A DNA stretch of 64,000 bases from an uncultured Pseudodesulfovibrio sp. (GCF_963664965.1 NZ_OY761823.1:196001-260000); one strand, 5' to 3'; counted from the stretch's first letter, positions 35,188-44,232 are shown. Notes: generated from the letters alone by a model not told the origin. Translations and numbers: made by a program.

Positions 35188-36141
35188 CTACGCCCCCTTG
35201 TTGGTCAGGCTGAACCACTGGTCTGTGCCGTCGTTGACGAGCATGAGCAGGCCGTCGGCACCGGCATAGATTTCCTCGCTGCCGTTGATCCTGATGTAAT
35301 CCGCATGCAGGTTGAGCGTTCCCGCGCCCGTCAGCTTGAGGATGACGCTGCCCCGCTCGGTGAGTTTGGCGAGATTGACCGTGCCGGAGACATCCAACGC
35401 CTGCACCCGTCCGGATGAAACGAGCGGAGGATTGGCAGCGGCGGGTAGGGTCTCGGGCAGGGTAAAACCCGCCGTCACTTCAGCGGACTGGTCGGCAAGC
35501 AGGATTTCACCGTCACCCAAGGCGTACAGGGCATCCGCCTGATTGTCGCAGCCCGCCAAGGCACGCCCCACAGAGCCGAAGCCAAGGCCATTCAGCGCCT
35601 GCTCCGGTGTTTCTCCACCGGTACCTCCATTTTCCACCGACAGAGGGAGCAGGACCGCTCCAACCTGAGCAAGGTCACGGTTGGACAGATTGCTGCCTTC
35701 GTCATTCCACGCAAGCATCCGGCCAGCTTCAGGTTCCGGCAGTTCAACCCCGGTCACCGCAGACGAAACCCGAAAGGTAATGGTCCGGTCCAACCGTTCG
35801 GACAGCGCCTGACAGATCATGGTCAGCTTATCGAGAGCGGCTTCATGGGTGGCTGCGGGGAAGGCATCGTTCTCGACATAATCCACCTCCTGCACAATGG
35901 CGGGAACGCGACGAATAACGAGTGTCTCACCAGCCTGTGGGGGAGATGCCATGGCACAGACCCCGCCCGTGGGATTCCCCGCCCCGGACAAGGTATAATC
36001 GGACCTGACGGTCTCCATGCCGCCAGACGAAATCACGACCTCGATATCGCTATTTCGCGTAAACATGAAAGGAACGGCAAACTGCGAAGTGGAACCGTTG
36101 CCCGCATAGGTCACTCGGGTCAGTGTTGATGCAATGGTCAT
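35188..36141 (-). CDS. Phage tail fibre protein with podovirus-type N-terminus
   Basis: A 317-residue protein. Its N-terminal 120 residues match the virion-anchoring domain of podoviral tail fibres: TRVTYAGNGSTSQFAVPFMF, EVVISSGGMET, then DYTLSGAGNPTGG and LVIRRVPAIVQEVDYVEND. The later part carries SVENGGTGGETPEQALNGLG, a motif common in phage fibres, and a beta-rich end. GGGGAGGTAGGG precedes the ATG. It is coupled to the next gene. Confidence 0.78.
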   Translation of the reverse strand: MTIASTLTRVTYAGNGSTSQFAVPFMFTRNSDIEVVISSGGMETVRSDYTLSGAGNPTGGVCAMASPPQAGETLVIRRVPAIVQEVDYVENDAFPAATHEAALDKLTMICQALSERLDRTITFRVSSAVTGVELPEPEAGRMLAWNDEGSNLSNRDLAQVGAVLLPLSVENGGTGGETPEQALNGLGFGSVGRALAGCDNQADALYALGDGEILLADQSAEVTAGFTLPETLPAAANPPLVSSGRVQALDVSGTVNLAKLTERGSVILKLTGAGTLNLHADYIRINGSEEIYAGADGLLMLVNDGTDQWFSLTNKGA

Positions 36142-36143
36142 CC

Positions 36144-36623
36144 CTACCTCCCCTGCCTGTATATTTTCGATCCAAGGGCCAAGGTCGTCCGCCGGGGAGT
36201 GCTGCCGCCGTTGATACGAAACATGTTTCCCGCCTGACGGCCACTCTGTAAAATATCCTGTGCGGCCTGATCTCCCTCGAAGAGCACGTCCGCTTCGTCC
36301 TGCCTATCCGTGAGACGATTGCCGTCACGCACCAACGCCTTGGAGCCGCTCATGGCAAGTCCGGACTGTCCCCATCCCGCATTGCGACGGGAACGATTAT
36401 GCTCCCGTGCCTCACGAAGGTTCCGGGCGTCCGAAAGCGCATCATGCTGAACGTCACGCGTCTTTGCCCGGGCCTGCGTCTCACGAAGTCCGGCCTTTGC
36501 CTCGGCCTCGGCCGAATACCGGGACGCGCTGTCATTCGCCGGACGATTGAACCGGCCCATCACCTCATCAACCATGTCGATACCCTGTTTGATGTTACCG
36601 ACCATCTGCTGATCCATACCCAT
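36144..36623 (-). CDS. Small phage virion-type protein, unknown function
   Basis: A 159-residue, highly charged helical protein (SRYSAEAEAKAGLRETQARA, then a DGNRLTDRQDEADVLF stretch). It lies between the nozzle and fibre genes, where podoviruses often encode small internal or ejected proteins. No enzyme motif is seen. AAGGAG precedes the ATG, and two bases separate its stop from the next start region. Confidence 0.6.
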   Translation of the reverse strand: MGMDQQMVGNIKQGIDMVDEVMGRFNRPANDSASRYSAEAEAKAGLRETQARAKTRDVQHDALSDARNLREAREHNRSRRNAGWGQSGLAMSGSKALVRDGNRLTDRQDEADVLFEGDQAAQDILQSGRQAGNMFRINGGSTPRRTTLALGSKIYRQGR

Positions 36624-36656
36624 AATATATTTCTCCTTTTTATATCATTTACACGG

Positions 36657-38753
36657 TTATTCGTTGACAATGGTCGAAGGGACTATGAGCAGGACTCCCA
36701 TTGGAAGCGCCTGATCCTGAACGATTTCGAGCAGCCCTTCCCGCTGCCATCCTTTGGGAAAATTCACGGATTTATCACCGCTCCACGCACCGCTCGACTG
36801 GCCCATGGGAACGGACGGGGAACGGAAATAGACCGGTTCGGAACGACCGCCCTCAAAACCGATCCTGCCGCCGAGCGTGTCATGAAATCGAACCGCAACC
36901 TTTGTGATGCGTTTCTTCTTGGTCTGGGCCGTGCCGCGCCGACTGCCCGCCTCAAGCCGCATGGGCTGTAACCGGGAAACATACGGCAGTCCCGCGTGAA
37001 CCTTTGAAGCAGGCCGATCCAGTGTAATGGCCCCGTCGTCCGAGACGGTCTTGGAAGTCTGGACCGCACCATCCGCAAGCACGTCCACTGTCCGTCCGGC
37101 AAGGTGATTCATGCCGCTCAGGGACATGGTGGGCGCACCGTCATAGGTCAGGCCGCTGTCCACGAAAAAGGCATCCGAAATCTCGCCGTTGAACTCGGAT
37201 TCGAGATACTCGATGTAACGCCGCTCCTCTCCATTCACGGTTCGGCGCACCACCACCCACAACTCGTCTCGCAACGTCGTGTCGTTGAAGACCGAGGTCG
37301 CCCCTTCAACCGCACCGTCAGTGATGAGCCGCGACCACGCAGCCACGTCCTGATCCGGCTCATAGGTCAGTGCGGCGAGCACGCCGTCGCGGCGAACGCA
37401 ATAGAGAATGGAATCCGGTTCCTGCACAAAGGCCATCTGCACCAGACCGCCGCCTGTGATGTGCTCGGAAAGGATGGTCAGATCCTTGGCAACGTAGGCG
37501 TCCGCCTCGAACCGATAGGACATTTCGCGAATCTTCTTGCCCGCACGCTGGATGTACAGCGTGGCGAATCCCACGGATTCAGGCCGGGTGGCGGATGCAC
37601 CGCAACTGCCTTCGCTGTTGGCCTTGATGGTCTCGGGTGAAACCGCATCGTTCATGGAACCGGAGATGGTCCATGCGCCGCCCGCCGTGCCGACCCAGAG
37701 CTTGCTGCGCGGTTCGATGAACTGGATGACATTGGCCTGCCGACCGGCCAGCGTCACCTCAATGGCATCGTCATCCAGCGGCGTATCTCCTGCCGGGGCT
37801 TCGGTGCGGTCACCGGGTTCAAAGCATTCCCAGAACTCGGCGTTCAATTCCCCGGCAGCATTCCAGATAGATTCGATACCGTATGTCCCGGGCGAATCCG
37901 CAAACACAATTCTCAGGTCAGCGCCGGAGGCCACATGATTTTTCTGCCCTTTGTACCGATAGTAACGGGTGGTGCCGTCCGGGTGCTGTCCCTTGAGTCC
38001 GTCCTTTTGTTCGAAACCGTCACCGTCAAGCAGCAGAAACGTATCGCCCGCCTTGCCGTCGCGTGTTCCGTCCGAATTGCCGTCTGCGATTTCACGCTCG
38101 CGCCACCCCTTGAGCGGCACTTCACGGGTCTTGAGCCGAAAATCCGTCAGGTCGCCGGTGCGGGAAAACCAGATGGTTCCGGGCTTGTCCGGCGTGGCGG
38201 CCAGCACGAGACGCTGTTCGTAAAACGCCACGGCAGAGGGATAATTGTTTTCCTTCCACGCCTCGGGCTGCGCCTTGAAAACCATATCCTCAAGCGCCCA
38301 TTCGGCATGTCCCTTGCGGATCAGTTTCCGCACGGGATGATTTGGATGCACCAGAATCAGCACGTCCGCAGACTGGGCAAAGCGGAGGCGGTCGAATTCC
38401 GAAGCCGTGTACGGCATGTCGCGCACGTACTCGGTGTCACCGTCCAGCACCACGCCGTGCCCCGAAAAGACCCGCAGGCAGCCTGTGCCGTCATCCCGCT
38501 CGCCCAGTTCGAGCACATATGTCTGTTCAACATTGAACTCGAAAGGAATCAGCAGCACGGGTTTGTTCGAATTGACGGCCTCGGCCACGAACCGGAACCC
38601 GGAACGCCGGGTCGCGCCGCCGTGGGGATGAACATGAAAATTCTCCAAAATACGGCAGCCGTTGAAGTATTTGGACAGATCGACCCTGCCCGCCAGACGG
38701 GGTGAGATTTCGCCCGCCGTGAAATTAGTCAATGATGGTGTTGCCAAGCTCAT
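36657..38753 (-). CDS. Podovirus tail nozzle-like protein (tail tubular protein B type)
   Basis: A 698-residue protein. It starts TNFTAGEISPRLAGRVDLSKY and goes on NGCRILENFHVHPHGGATRR, a pattern shared by nozzle proteins of podoviral and related phages. Further on are the recurrent LRFAQSADVLILVHPNHPVR, YEQRLVLAATPDKPGTIWFS and LWVGTAGGAWTISG. The distal half is beta-rich. It is the first gene of the module; the adaptor, portal and capsid genes that normally precede it are absent. Confidence 0.78.
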   Translation of the reverse strand: MSLATPSLTNFTAGEISPRLAGRVDLSKYFNGCRILENFHVHPHGGATRRSGFRFVAEAVNSNKPVLLIPFEFNVEQTYVLELGERDDGTGCLRVFSGHGVVLDGDTEYVRDMPYTASEFDRLRFAQSADVLILVHPNHPVRKLIRKGHAEWALEDMVFKAQPEAWKENNYPSAVAFYEQRLVLAATPDKPGTIWFSRTGDLTDFRLKTREVPLKGWREREIADGNSDGTRDGKAGDTFLLLDGDGFEQKDGLKGQHPDGTTRYYRYKGQKNHVASGADLRIVFADSPGTYGIESIWNAAGELNAEFWECFEPGDRTEAPAGDTPLDDDAIEVTLAGRQANVIQFIEPRSKLWVGTAGGAWTISGSMNDAVSPETIKANSEGSCGASATRPESVGFATLYIQRAGKKIREMSYRFEADAYVAKDLTILSEHITGGGLVQMAFVQEPDSILYCVRRDGVLAALTYEPDQDVAAWSRLITDGAVEGATSVFNDTTLRDELWVVVRRTVNGEERRYIEYLESEFNGEISDAFFVDSGLTYDGAPTMSLSGMNHLAGRTVDVLADGAVQTSKTVSDDGAITLDRPASKVHAGLPYVSRLQPMRLEAGSRRGTAQTKKKRITKVAVRFHDTLGGRIGFEGGRSEPVYFRSPSVPMGQSSGAWSGDKSVNFPKGWQREGLLEIVQDQALPMGVLLIVPSTIVNE

Positions 38754-38920
38754 GTGTCACGTTGCTCCTTGAATTTGACCGGCTGGCTGCCGGACATGCG
38801 ACACAGGATAGCCCCGGTTTTCAGGCCGGGATGAAAACAGGCGATTCTCCCCCCAAAACGGGCGAAAAAAGCACAACTTGGAAGCTTGACAGGGGAATGG
38901 TGAGATTGCGTTTATTTCAG

Positions 38921-38947
38921 TTAACTACAGTCATTACAATTAGTTAA
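38921..38947. promoter_or_regulatory. Inverted repeat upstream of the phage tail genes
   Basis: TTAACTA, 13 bases, TAGTTAA: perfect 7-bp arms in a locally AT-rich patch, about 170 bases upstream of the nozzle gene. The shape is that of a dimeric repressor operator. The cognate protein is unknown. Confidence 0.35.
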
Positions 38948-39114
38948 GCTTATCGACACGCACGGACCGTCCCCGCACGAAGGCTGTTTGAAATGCCAAG
39001 TCGCCCTGTTTGGGGTATTTTTCGCCCGTTATGGGGGGCAAGTTGGCGAGAGGCTTTTTTGGAAATAAAGAAAAAGGCGAGAAAGGCAGGAAAGGGAAAC
39101 CGCCTTCGGCGGAA

Positions 39115-39330
39115 TAATTATCAGAGGATTTCGCACCCTCCGGGAGCGACTTCTTTCTTGGCTGAGCCGCCCCAAGAAAGAAGCAAAGAAGCTCGGCTTT
39201 TCATAATTTCACCGCCTTGTATCTTCGGAGCCAAGAATCTGATCAAAACGGGCCGCTCCCGAATCCAGTCGCCGGGGACGGCTCCGGATTCGAAAAGCCG
39301 CGGCTTCCGTTTTGTCAGCTTCTAGGCTCC
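39115..39330 (+). repeat. Dispersed-type repeat, copy A
   Basis: It carries the hairpin CTTCTTTCTTGG/CCAAGAAAGAAG at 39150-39183 and, about 120 bases later, a segment related to copy B. Translation in one frame gives a TSFLAEPPQERSKEARL-type peptide, matching TFLAGPPQESTKETRL from copy B on the other strand. Confidence 0.65.
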
Positions 39331-39476
39331 GAAGCTAAGGGCTAAGCTAGGTCTTCGTATGGAAATAAGAATGGAAGGCAAGCAGGGAAACAAAAGTTGA
39401 ATTTTCGTTGCTGCACTTGCCTCTCGCCATCTTGACAATCGAAGTACCCCAATGAGCCAATCAGACCTCACCGGCC

Positions 39477-39700
39477 CTAGAAGCTGACCAAACAAAGGCT
39501 GCGGATTTTTCGAATCACGGAGCCGTCTTCGGCGACCTGATTCGGAAGCAGCTTGTTTGGATCAGACTCTTGGGCCGGTGAGAGTCCGGCGGGTAAATCA
39601 AGGTAAAGCCGCGTTTCTTTGGTACTTTCTTGGGGCGGCCCAGCCAAGAAAGTACCGCCGTCCGCGCAGGACATGGAAGGAGCATCAGCGACTGGATTTC
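39477..39700 (-). repeat. Dispersed-type repeat, copy B, inverted relative to copy A
   Basis: It carries a perfect 13-bp hairpin GGTACTTTCTTGG/CCAAGAAAGTACC at 39621-39656. It ends near 39477 in a segment similar to the end of copy A at 39300-39325 (AGCTTCTAGG against CCTAGAAGCT). The pair forms a large imperfect palindrome around 39330-39476. Confidence 0.65.
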
Positions 39701-39888
39701 TGCCTTTAGCCTTTTCTGCCTTTCCTCTTTCCTCTTTCCACTTATCCACAACATCCCACCATCATTACCTTTCTTCCCAAAACCGCCCCGAAAAATCACC
39801 CACTTGCCAAGCGCCCACTTTCAGGCTAGACAGCACGTTCCTTCTTTTGGGGAGGAAATATATCATTTATAAGGAAGACGGAAAGACT

Positions 39889-41826
39889 ATGATCAAGATC
39901 CGCAAAGACGACGACAGGCGTGGTGCCTCCAATGGCCAGCGCAGAGACGACAACCGAGGCGATTCACGCCGAACCGACAGCCGGGATGATTCCCGACGAT
40001 CCTACAACCGGGATGACAGCCGGAGAGACTCTCGCAGAGAGGACAGAAACGGCAGCTCCGAACGCCCCCGACGCTATGACAGCCGAGACGACTCCCGCAG
40101 GGATGACCGTCCCACACGTCCCCGCCGCGACGATAGCCGCGGACCCCGCAAATTCGAGAAACGAGGCGGCCCCCGAGGCGGAGGCCGAGGCAAACGCGAT
40201 TTCTTCGGCAACAGACCCGCTCCCCGCGCCGATGAAGAATTCGTGGACAAGGCCGCAGTAGTTTCCGAACACCGCTTCAACGATATTTCCGACATCGACA
40301 ATCAGGTTCTCGACCTGCTCGAGAAGCGTGCATTCCTTATCCGCAAGGAAGGCGCATGGCGCAAATCCCGTCAGAAATCACTGGTAGACCCCAAACTCGA
40401 AAAACTGCTGCGCGGTTCCTTTGATAAACGCGCCGGGGATCTCGGCCTTGACGCCAAGCTGACCAAACAGCTGTTCACCCTGCTCAACCAGTTCTCCCTT
40501 GCCGACGTTCGCAAAAAATTCACCGGCGACGGCTACAAGCTTGCACCGCGCGTGGATGCCATTTCCGCTGCCATCGCAGGCCCGCGCTCCTTCCGCTACA
40601 CCCGCATGCTGCTCGCCATGGCCGCCAGCTCCGGCGCTGACACCGCGCTGTCCCCGGTGACCATGAACGCTCCCAACAAGGACCTTGCCAAGGCGCTCAA
40701 GCAGGCAGGCGCTCCCATCAGCTGGGACGACAACGAAATCCGCAATGCTGGTGACAAGACCCTTGAGTTTGAAGGCAACATGATCTTCGTGGGCGAAGAC
40801 AACTTCAACTTCTACATGCTGCTCTGCCTTGCCCTCGGGCATGCAGGCCGCTGCAAATTCACAGGCAAGCCCGCTTTGCAACTCATGGACATTGCCGCAC
40901 TGAACAAAATCCTTCCGAGCCTCGGCGCACGTCTGGTTCCCATGAACCCGAACAACCCCGGCCTGCCCGCCCGTCTCGAATGCGGCGGCCCCATGGACGA
41001 AGCCGTGACCCTGCCCGGTAATCTTGACCCGGATTTCGCAGCCGCACTGACGCTGGCCGCATGGTCCTTCCCCGGCGGACTGACCATCAAGGGTCTGGGC
41101 AAGGACGCCCGCGACCGCGTGGCCGAAGCCGTGGAAGTGCTGACCGCCTGCGGTATCGACGCCGAACTCAAGAAGGACGCCGTCACGGTCTCCGACGGCA
41201 TCCCGAAAATCGACGGGCACCCGCAGCTTCCTCTGTCCGTGCGCTTGAACTCCTTCCTCATGGCCCTGCCCCTCATGGCTGGCGGCAGCATCAACATTGA
41301 AGGTGCATGGCCCAGCAACGCCAAGGGCAAACGCATCGTGGAAGAGCTCACCAAACTCGGCCTGAAGATTGACATTGCTACGGAAAACGTCATTGTCACC
41401 AAGGACAGCGACTGCCCGGAAAGCGAAACCATCACCCTCGCCGAGACCGAGGAACTGCGTCCGCTGGCTCTGGCTCTGGCCCTCAAGGTCGGCAATGCCA
41501 CCATCTCCGGCGAATCCGATGCCACCATCACGGAATTACTTGACCGAATGGGCGCGGCATACGAAGAAACCGAGGACGGCATCGAACTGAAGGCCGGTGA
41601 CAAGCGCTGGGACGGCACATGGTTCAGCCCGGACCCGACCTGGTCCATGGGTTGTGCGATTGCCGCATACGCAGTGCCGGGAATCATTCTGGAAAACCAC
41701 GGCGAAGTCACTGCCAACTGGCCCGAGTTCTGGAACTTCTACAACTCCCTGCCCACCGGCAAGATGAAACCCAAGCCGGTCAAGGAAGATACAAATGACA
41801 AACGCAGACGAATCAAAATCCGTTGA
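39889..41826 (+). CDS. EPSP-synthase-family protein with an Arg/Asp/Ser-rich N-terminal tail and a chorismate-mutase-like segment
   Basis: A 645-residue protein in three parts. Residues 1-105 are low-complexity RDDSRR/RRDD repeats ending in RGGPRGGGRGKR, probably disordered and able to bind RNA or polyanions. Residues about 125-200 (DISDIDNQVLDLLEKRAFLI, later LVDPKLEKLL) resemble an AroQ chorismate-mutase helix bundle. Residues about 220-620 follow the enolpyruvyl-transferase fold (MNAPNKDLAKALKQAGA, LPGNLDPDFAAALTLAAWSF, LTIKGLGKDARDRVAEAVEV). Canonical AroA substrate motifs are diverged, so activity is uncertain; an EPSP synthase or a non-catalytic relative are both possible. The ATG at 39889 follows AAGGAAGACGGAAAG. 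Confidence 0.72.
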   Translation: MIKIRKDDDRRGASNGQRRDDNRGDSRRTDSRDDSRRSYNRDDSRRDSRREDRNGSSERPRRYDSRDDSRRDDRPTRPRRDDSRGPRKFEKRGGPRGGGRGKRDFFGNRPAPRADEEFVDKAAVVSEHRFNDISDIDNQVLDLLEKRAFLIRKEGAWRKSRQKSLVDPKLEKLLRGSFDKRAGDLGLDAKLTKQLFTLLNQFSLADVRKKFTGDGYKLAPRVDAISAAIAGPRSFRYTRMLLAMAASSGADTALSPVTMNAPNKDLAKALKQAGAPISWDDNEIRNAGDKTLEFEGNMIFVGEDNFNFYMLLCLALGHAGRCKFTGKPALQLMDIAALNKILPSLGARLVPMNPNNPGLPARLECGGPMDEAVTLPGNLDPDFAAALTLAAWSFPGGLTIKGLGKDARDRVAEAVEVLTACGIDAELKKDAVTVSDGIPKIDGHPQLPLSVRLNSFLMALPLMAGGSINIEGAWPSNAKGKRIVEELTKLGLKIDIATENVIVTKDSDCPESETITLAETEELRPLALALALKVGNATISGESDATITELLDRMGAAYEETEDGIELKAGDKRWDGTWFSPDPTWSMGCAIAAYAVPGIILENHGEVTANWPEFWNFYNSLPTGKMKPKPVKEDTNDKRRRIKIR

Positions 41827-42100
41827 GAAACGACTGAGCGACGACATTCAGGTTCTTGAAGCCGAAGTGGCGGAAAAGACCCTTCGCCGTGAGAAGGTGA
41901 TGCAGGCCATCCGCGATCTGCGCGATGCGGAAGACCCCAAAAAGCGCATCTTCCATCACACGGAAATATTCGAATTGCAGCAGGAAAAGCTGCGCCTTGA
42001 TGTGGAAATCAAGTTCCGCACCAACAAGATCAACAGGATCAATCTCGGCATCGAAGACATGGATTCCGGGAGCGGCCTCAAGGACGGATTCCTGTTCTAA
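41795..42100 (+). CDS. 101-residue coiled-coil protein, unknown function
   Basis: It overlaps the end of the EPSP-synthase-like gene by 32 bases in another frame, with GGAAGATACA before its ATG, implying coupled expression. The sequence is helical and charged (VEKRLSDDIQVLEAEVAEKT, then IFELQQEKLRLDVEIKF) and ends GLKDGFLF. No family is recognised. Coupling suggests a partner of the upstream protein. Confidence 0.72.
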   Translation: MTNADESKSVEKRLSDDIQVLEAEVAEKTLRREKVMQAIRDLRDAEDPKKRIFHHTEIFELQQEKLRLDVEIKFRTNKINRINLGIEDMDSGSGLKDGFLF

Positions 42101-42125
42101 CAATTGTAATATATCGCATGAATGT

Positions 42126-42159
42126 GCGGCAGCCGGGTTGTGAGAGGTCCGGCTGCCGC
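42126..42159 (+). terminator. Hairpin after the coiled-coil gene
   Basis: An 11-bp perfect stem GCGGCAGCCGG / CCGGCTGCCGC with a 12-nt loop and a weak GTTCC tail, 25 bases after the stop. Confidence 0.6.
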
Positions 42160-42232
42160 GTTCCTGCCGGAGCATTCATGACGACTGACAGAGAGAGTAC
42201 CCCGATAACAGTTTAGCACGCAGGAGCGGTAG

Positions 42233-44155
42233 ATGGGACAAAGCATCACCCACAAGATCATTGAGAAACACCTCGTCAGCGGCGAGATGGTCCCCGGAAA
42301 GGAAGTCGGTCTCCGCATCGACCAGACACTGACACAGGACGCCACCGGAACCATGGCATGGCTCCAGTTCGAGGCCATCGGCATCGGCAAGGTCCGCACC
42401 GACCTGTCGGTCAGCTATGTTGACCACAACACTCTTCAGATGGGTTTCCGCAACCCTGACGACCACCGCTATCTGCGTACCGTGGCCGCCAAATCCGGCG
42501 CGGTCTTCTCCCCTGCCGGTACGGGCATCTGCCATCAGCTCCATCTTGAAAATTTCGCCAAACCGGGCGCTACCCTGATCGGGTCCGACTCCCACACCCC
42601 CACCGCAGGCGGCATCGGCTCCATGTCCATGGGCGCAGGCGGCCTGTCCGTGGCTCTGGCCATGGCGGGTGAAGCCTACTTCATTCCCATGCCCAAGGTG
42701 GTCAAGGTCCACCTGACCGGGGAACTCACCGGCTGGGCAGCGGGCAAGGACGTCATCCTTGAACTGCTGCGACGCCTGACCGTCAAGGGCGGCGTGGGCA
42801 AGGTCTTTGAATACGCCGGTCCCGGTGTGGCGGCCCTGTCCGTTCCCGACCGCGCCACCATCACCAACATGGGCGCGGAACTCGGTGCCACCACCTCGAT
42901 TTTCCCGTCCGACGAACGGACCAAGGACTTCCTTGAGAAGATGGGACGCGGCAGCGACTTTGTCGAACTCGTGGCCGACGAGGACGCCGAATACGACGAA
43001 GTCATTGAAATCAACCTGTCCGAGCTTGAGCCGCTGGTGGCCCAGCCGCACATGCCGGATCAGGTCTGCAAGGTTGCCGAACTGGCGGGCAAGAAAATCG
43101 ACCAATGCGCCATCGGCTCCTGCACCAACTCGTCCTACTCGGACCTCAAGAACACCGCACAAATCCTGTCCGGCAAAAAAACTCCGCCGGAAACCGATCT
43201 GCTCATCTCGCCCGGTTCCAAGCAGGTCATGAAGATGCTCGCCCGCGAAAATCTCATCGAACCGCTGCTGGACGCCGGTGCCCGCGTGCTTGAATGTACC
43301 TGCGGCCCCTGCATCGGCATGGGCGGCTCCCCGATCACGGCAGGCGTCTCGGTCCGCACCTTCAACCGCAACTTCGAGGGCCGCTCCGGCACGCAGGACG
43401 GACAGATTTATCTCGCATCCGCCCAGACCGCCGCACGCCTCTCCCTTGAAGGCGAGTTCACCGATCCCGCCACATGGGGACCGGCTCCCGAGCGCATCGA
43501 GCTGCCCGAAGACGTGCCGTCCATCCGCGACCTGTTCGTGTTCCCGCCGGACGATGCGGAAAGCGTGGAAATCCTCCGCGGCCCCAACATCGTGGCCCTG
43601 GAAGATTTCGACAAGCTGCCCGAATCCATCGAGGCCAAGGTGCTGCTCAAGGTCGAAGACAACATCACCACCGACCACATCCTGCCCGCAGGCCCGCAGA
43701 TCACGGCCCTGCGCTCCAACATCCCGGCTATCAGCGAATACATCTTCTCCCGCGTGGACAAGGAGTTCGTCGGCCGCATGAAGGAGGCCGGAAAGGGCGT
43801 CATCCTCGGCGGTGAAAACTACGGGCAGGGCTCCAGCCGTGAGCACGCAGCCCTCGGCCCGCGCCATCTCGGTGTGAAAGCGGTCATCGTGAAGTCGCTG
43901 GCCCGCATTCACCGCGCCAACCTCGTCAACTTCGGCATCCTGCCGCTGCTGCTGGTCAACCCGGCGGATTACGACACCCTGTCCGAAGGTTCCGGCCTGA
44001 CCATCCCCGCTGGGGACATCAAGCCCGGTGAAGCCGTGGACATCCGCGTGGATACCGGAGAAGTCGTGTCAGTAACAAATGATTTGACCAAAAAGGAACT
44101 GGATATTATCCAGTCAGGTGGTCTGCTCAATGCAGTCCGCCAGAACCAGTCGTAA
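42233..44155 (+). CDS. acn: Aconitate hydratase
   Basis: A 640-residue 4Fe-4S hydro-lyase interconverting citrate and isocitrate. Cluster cysteines appear in GSCTNSSY and CTCGPCIGMGG. Other marks are SDSHTPTAGGIG and the C-terminal swivel domain ending GENYGQGSSREHAALGPR. At 640 residues it is the shorter aconitase type, close to the mitochondrial/LeuC-like group, rather than the 850-900-residue AcnA/AcnB. AGGAGC precedes the ATG. Confidence 0.93.
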   Translation: MGQSITHKIIEKHLVSGEMVPGKEVGLRIDQTLTQDATGTMAWLQFEAIGIGKVRTDLSVSYVDHNTLQMGFRNPDDHRYLRTVAAKSGAVFSPAGTGICHQLHLENFAKPGATLIGSDSHTPTAGGIGSMSMGAGGLSVALAMAGEAYFIPMPKVVKVHLTGELTGWAAGKDVILELLRRLTVKGGVGKVFEYAGPGVAALSVPDRATITNMGAELGATTSIFPSDERTKDFLEKMGRGSDFVELVADEDAEYDEVIEINLSELEPLVAQPHMPDQVCKVAELAGKKIDQCAIGSCTNSSYSDLKNTAQILSGKKTPPETDLLISPGSKQVMKMLARENLIEPLLDAGARVLECTCGPCIGMGGSPITAGVSVRTFNRNFEGRSGTQDGQIYLASAQTAARLSLEGEFTDPATWGPAPERIELPEDVPSIRDLFVFPPDDAESVEILRGPNIVALEDFDKLPESIEAKVLLKVEDNITTDHILPAGPQITALRSNIPAISEYIFSRVDKEFVGRMKEAGKGVILGGENYGQGSSREHAALGPRHLGVKAVIVKSLARIHRANLVNFGILPLLLVNPADYDTLSEGSGLTIPAGDIKPGEAVDIRVDTGEVVSVTNDLTKKELDIIQSGGLLNAVRQNQS

Positions 44156-44172
44156 AAAAGTAGAATAAGCCT

Positions 44173-44205
44173 GACCGCCCGTCCCCGCCGTGGGGACGAG
44201 CGGTC
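44173..44205 (+). other. Hairpin between aconitase and ppiD genes
   Basis: GACCGC(c)CGTCCCC-gccgt-GGGGACG(a)GCGGTC, stems of 6 and 7 bp around a mismatch, without a U tract. It may be a processing or stabilising structure. Confidence 0.5.
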
Positions 44206-44232
44206 GGGCACAAAGAGCCCTGTGGAGATGTA

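Larger units (their letters stand above)
38754..39888. other. 1.1-kb gene-free stretch with repeats and a possible operator
   Basis: It contains an AT-rich dyad at 38921-38947 and two inverted copies of a hairpin-bearing repeat (about 39115-39330 and 39477-39700). Open frames over the repeats encode similar peptides on opposite strands and are repeat-derived, not genes. No tRNA, integrase or attachment core was seen. Confidence 0.6.

Noticed and set aside
32722-38753. Complete prophage
   Set aside because: Only tail-type genes are present. No integrase, repressor, lysis, terminase, portal or capsid gene, and no attachment core or flanking tRNA, was seen.
38993-39325. A 110-codon frame in the phage-flank repeat
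   Set aside because: Its translation matches that of the inverted repeat copy at 39477-39749 on the other strand, so it is repeat-derived.
39477-39749. A 90-codon frame in the second repeat copy
   Set aside because: Same reason: a related peptide comes from the inverted copy, and there is no ribosome site.
42176-43912. A 578-codon open frame antisense to aconitase
   Set aside because: Aconitase is intact on the other strand. The antisense protein is His/Gly-rich noise.
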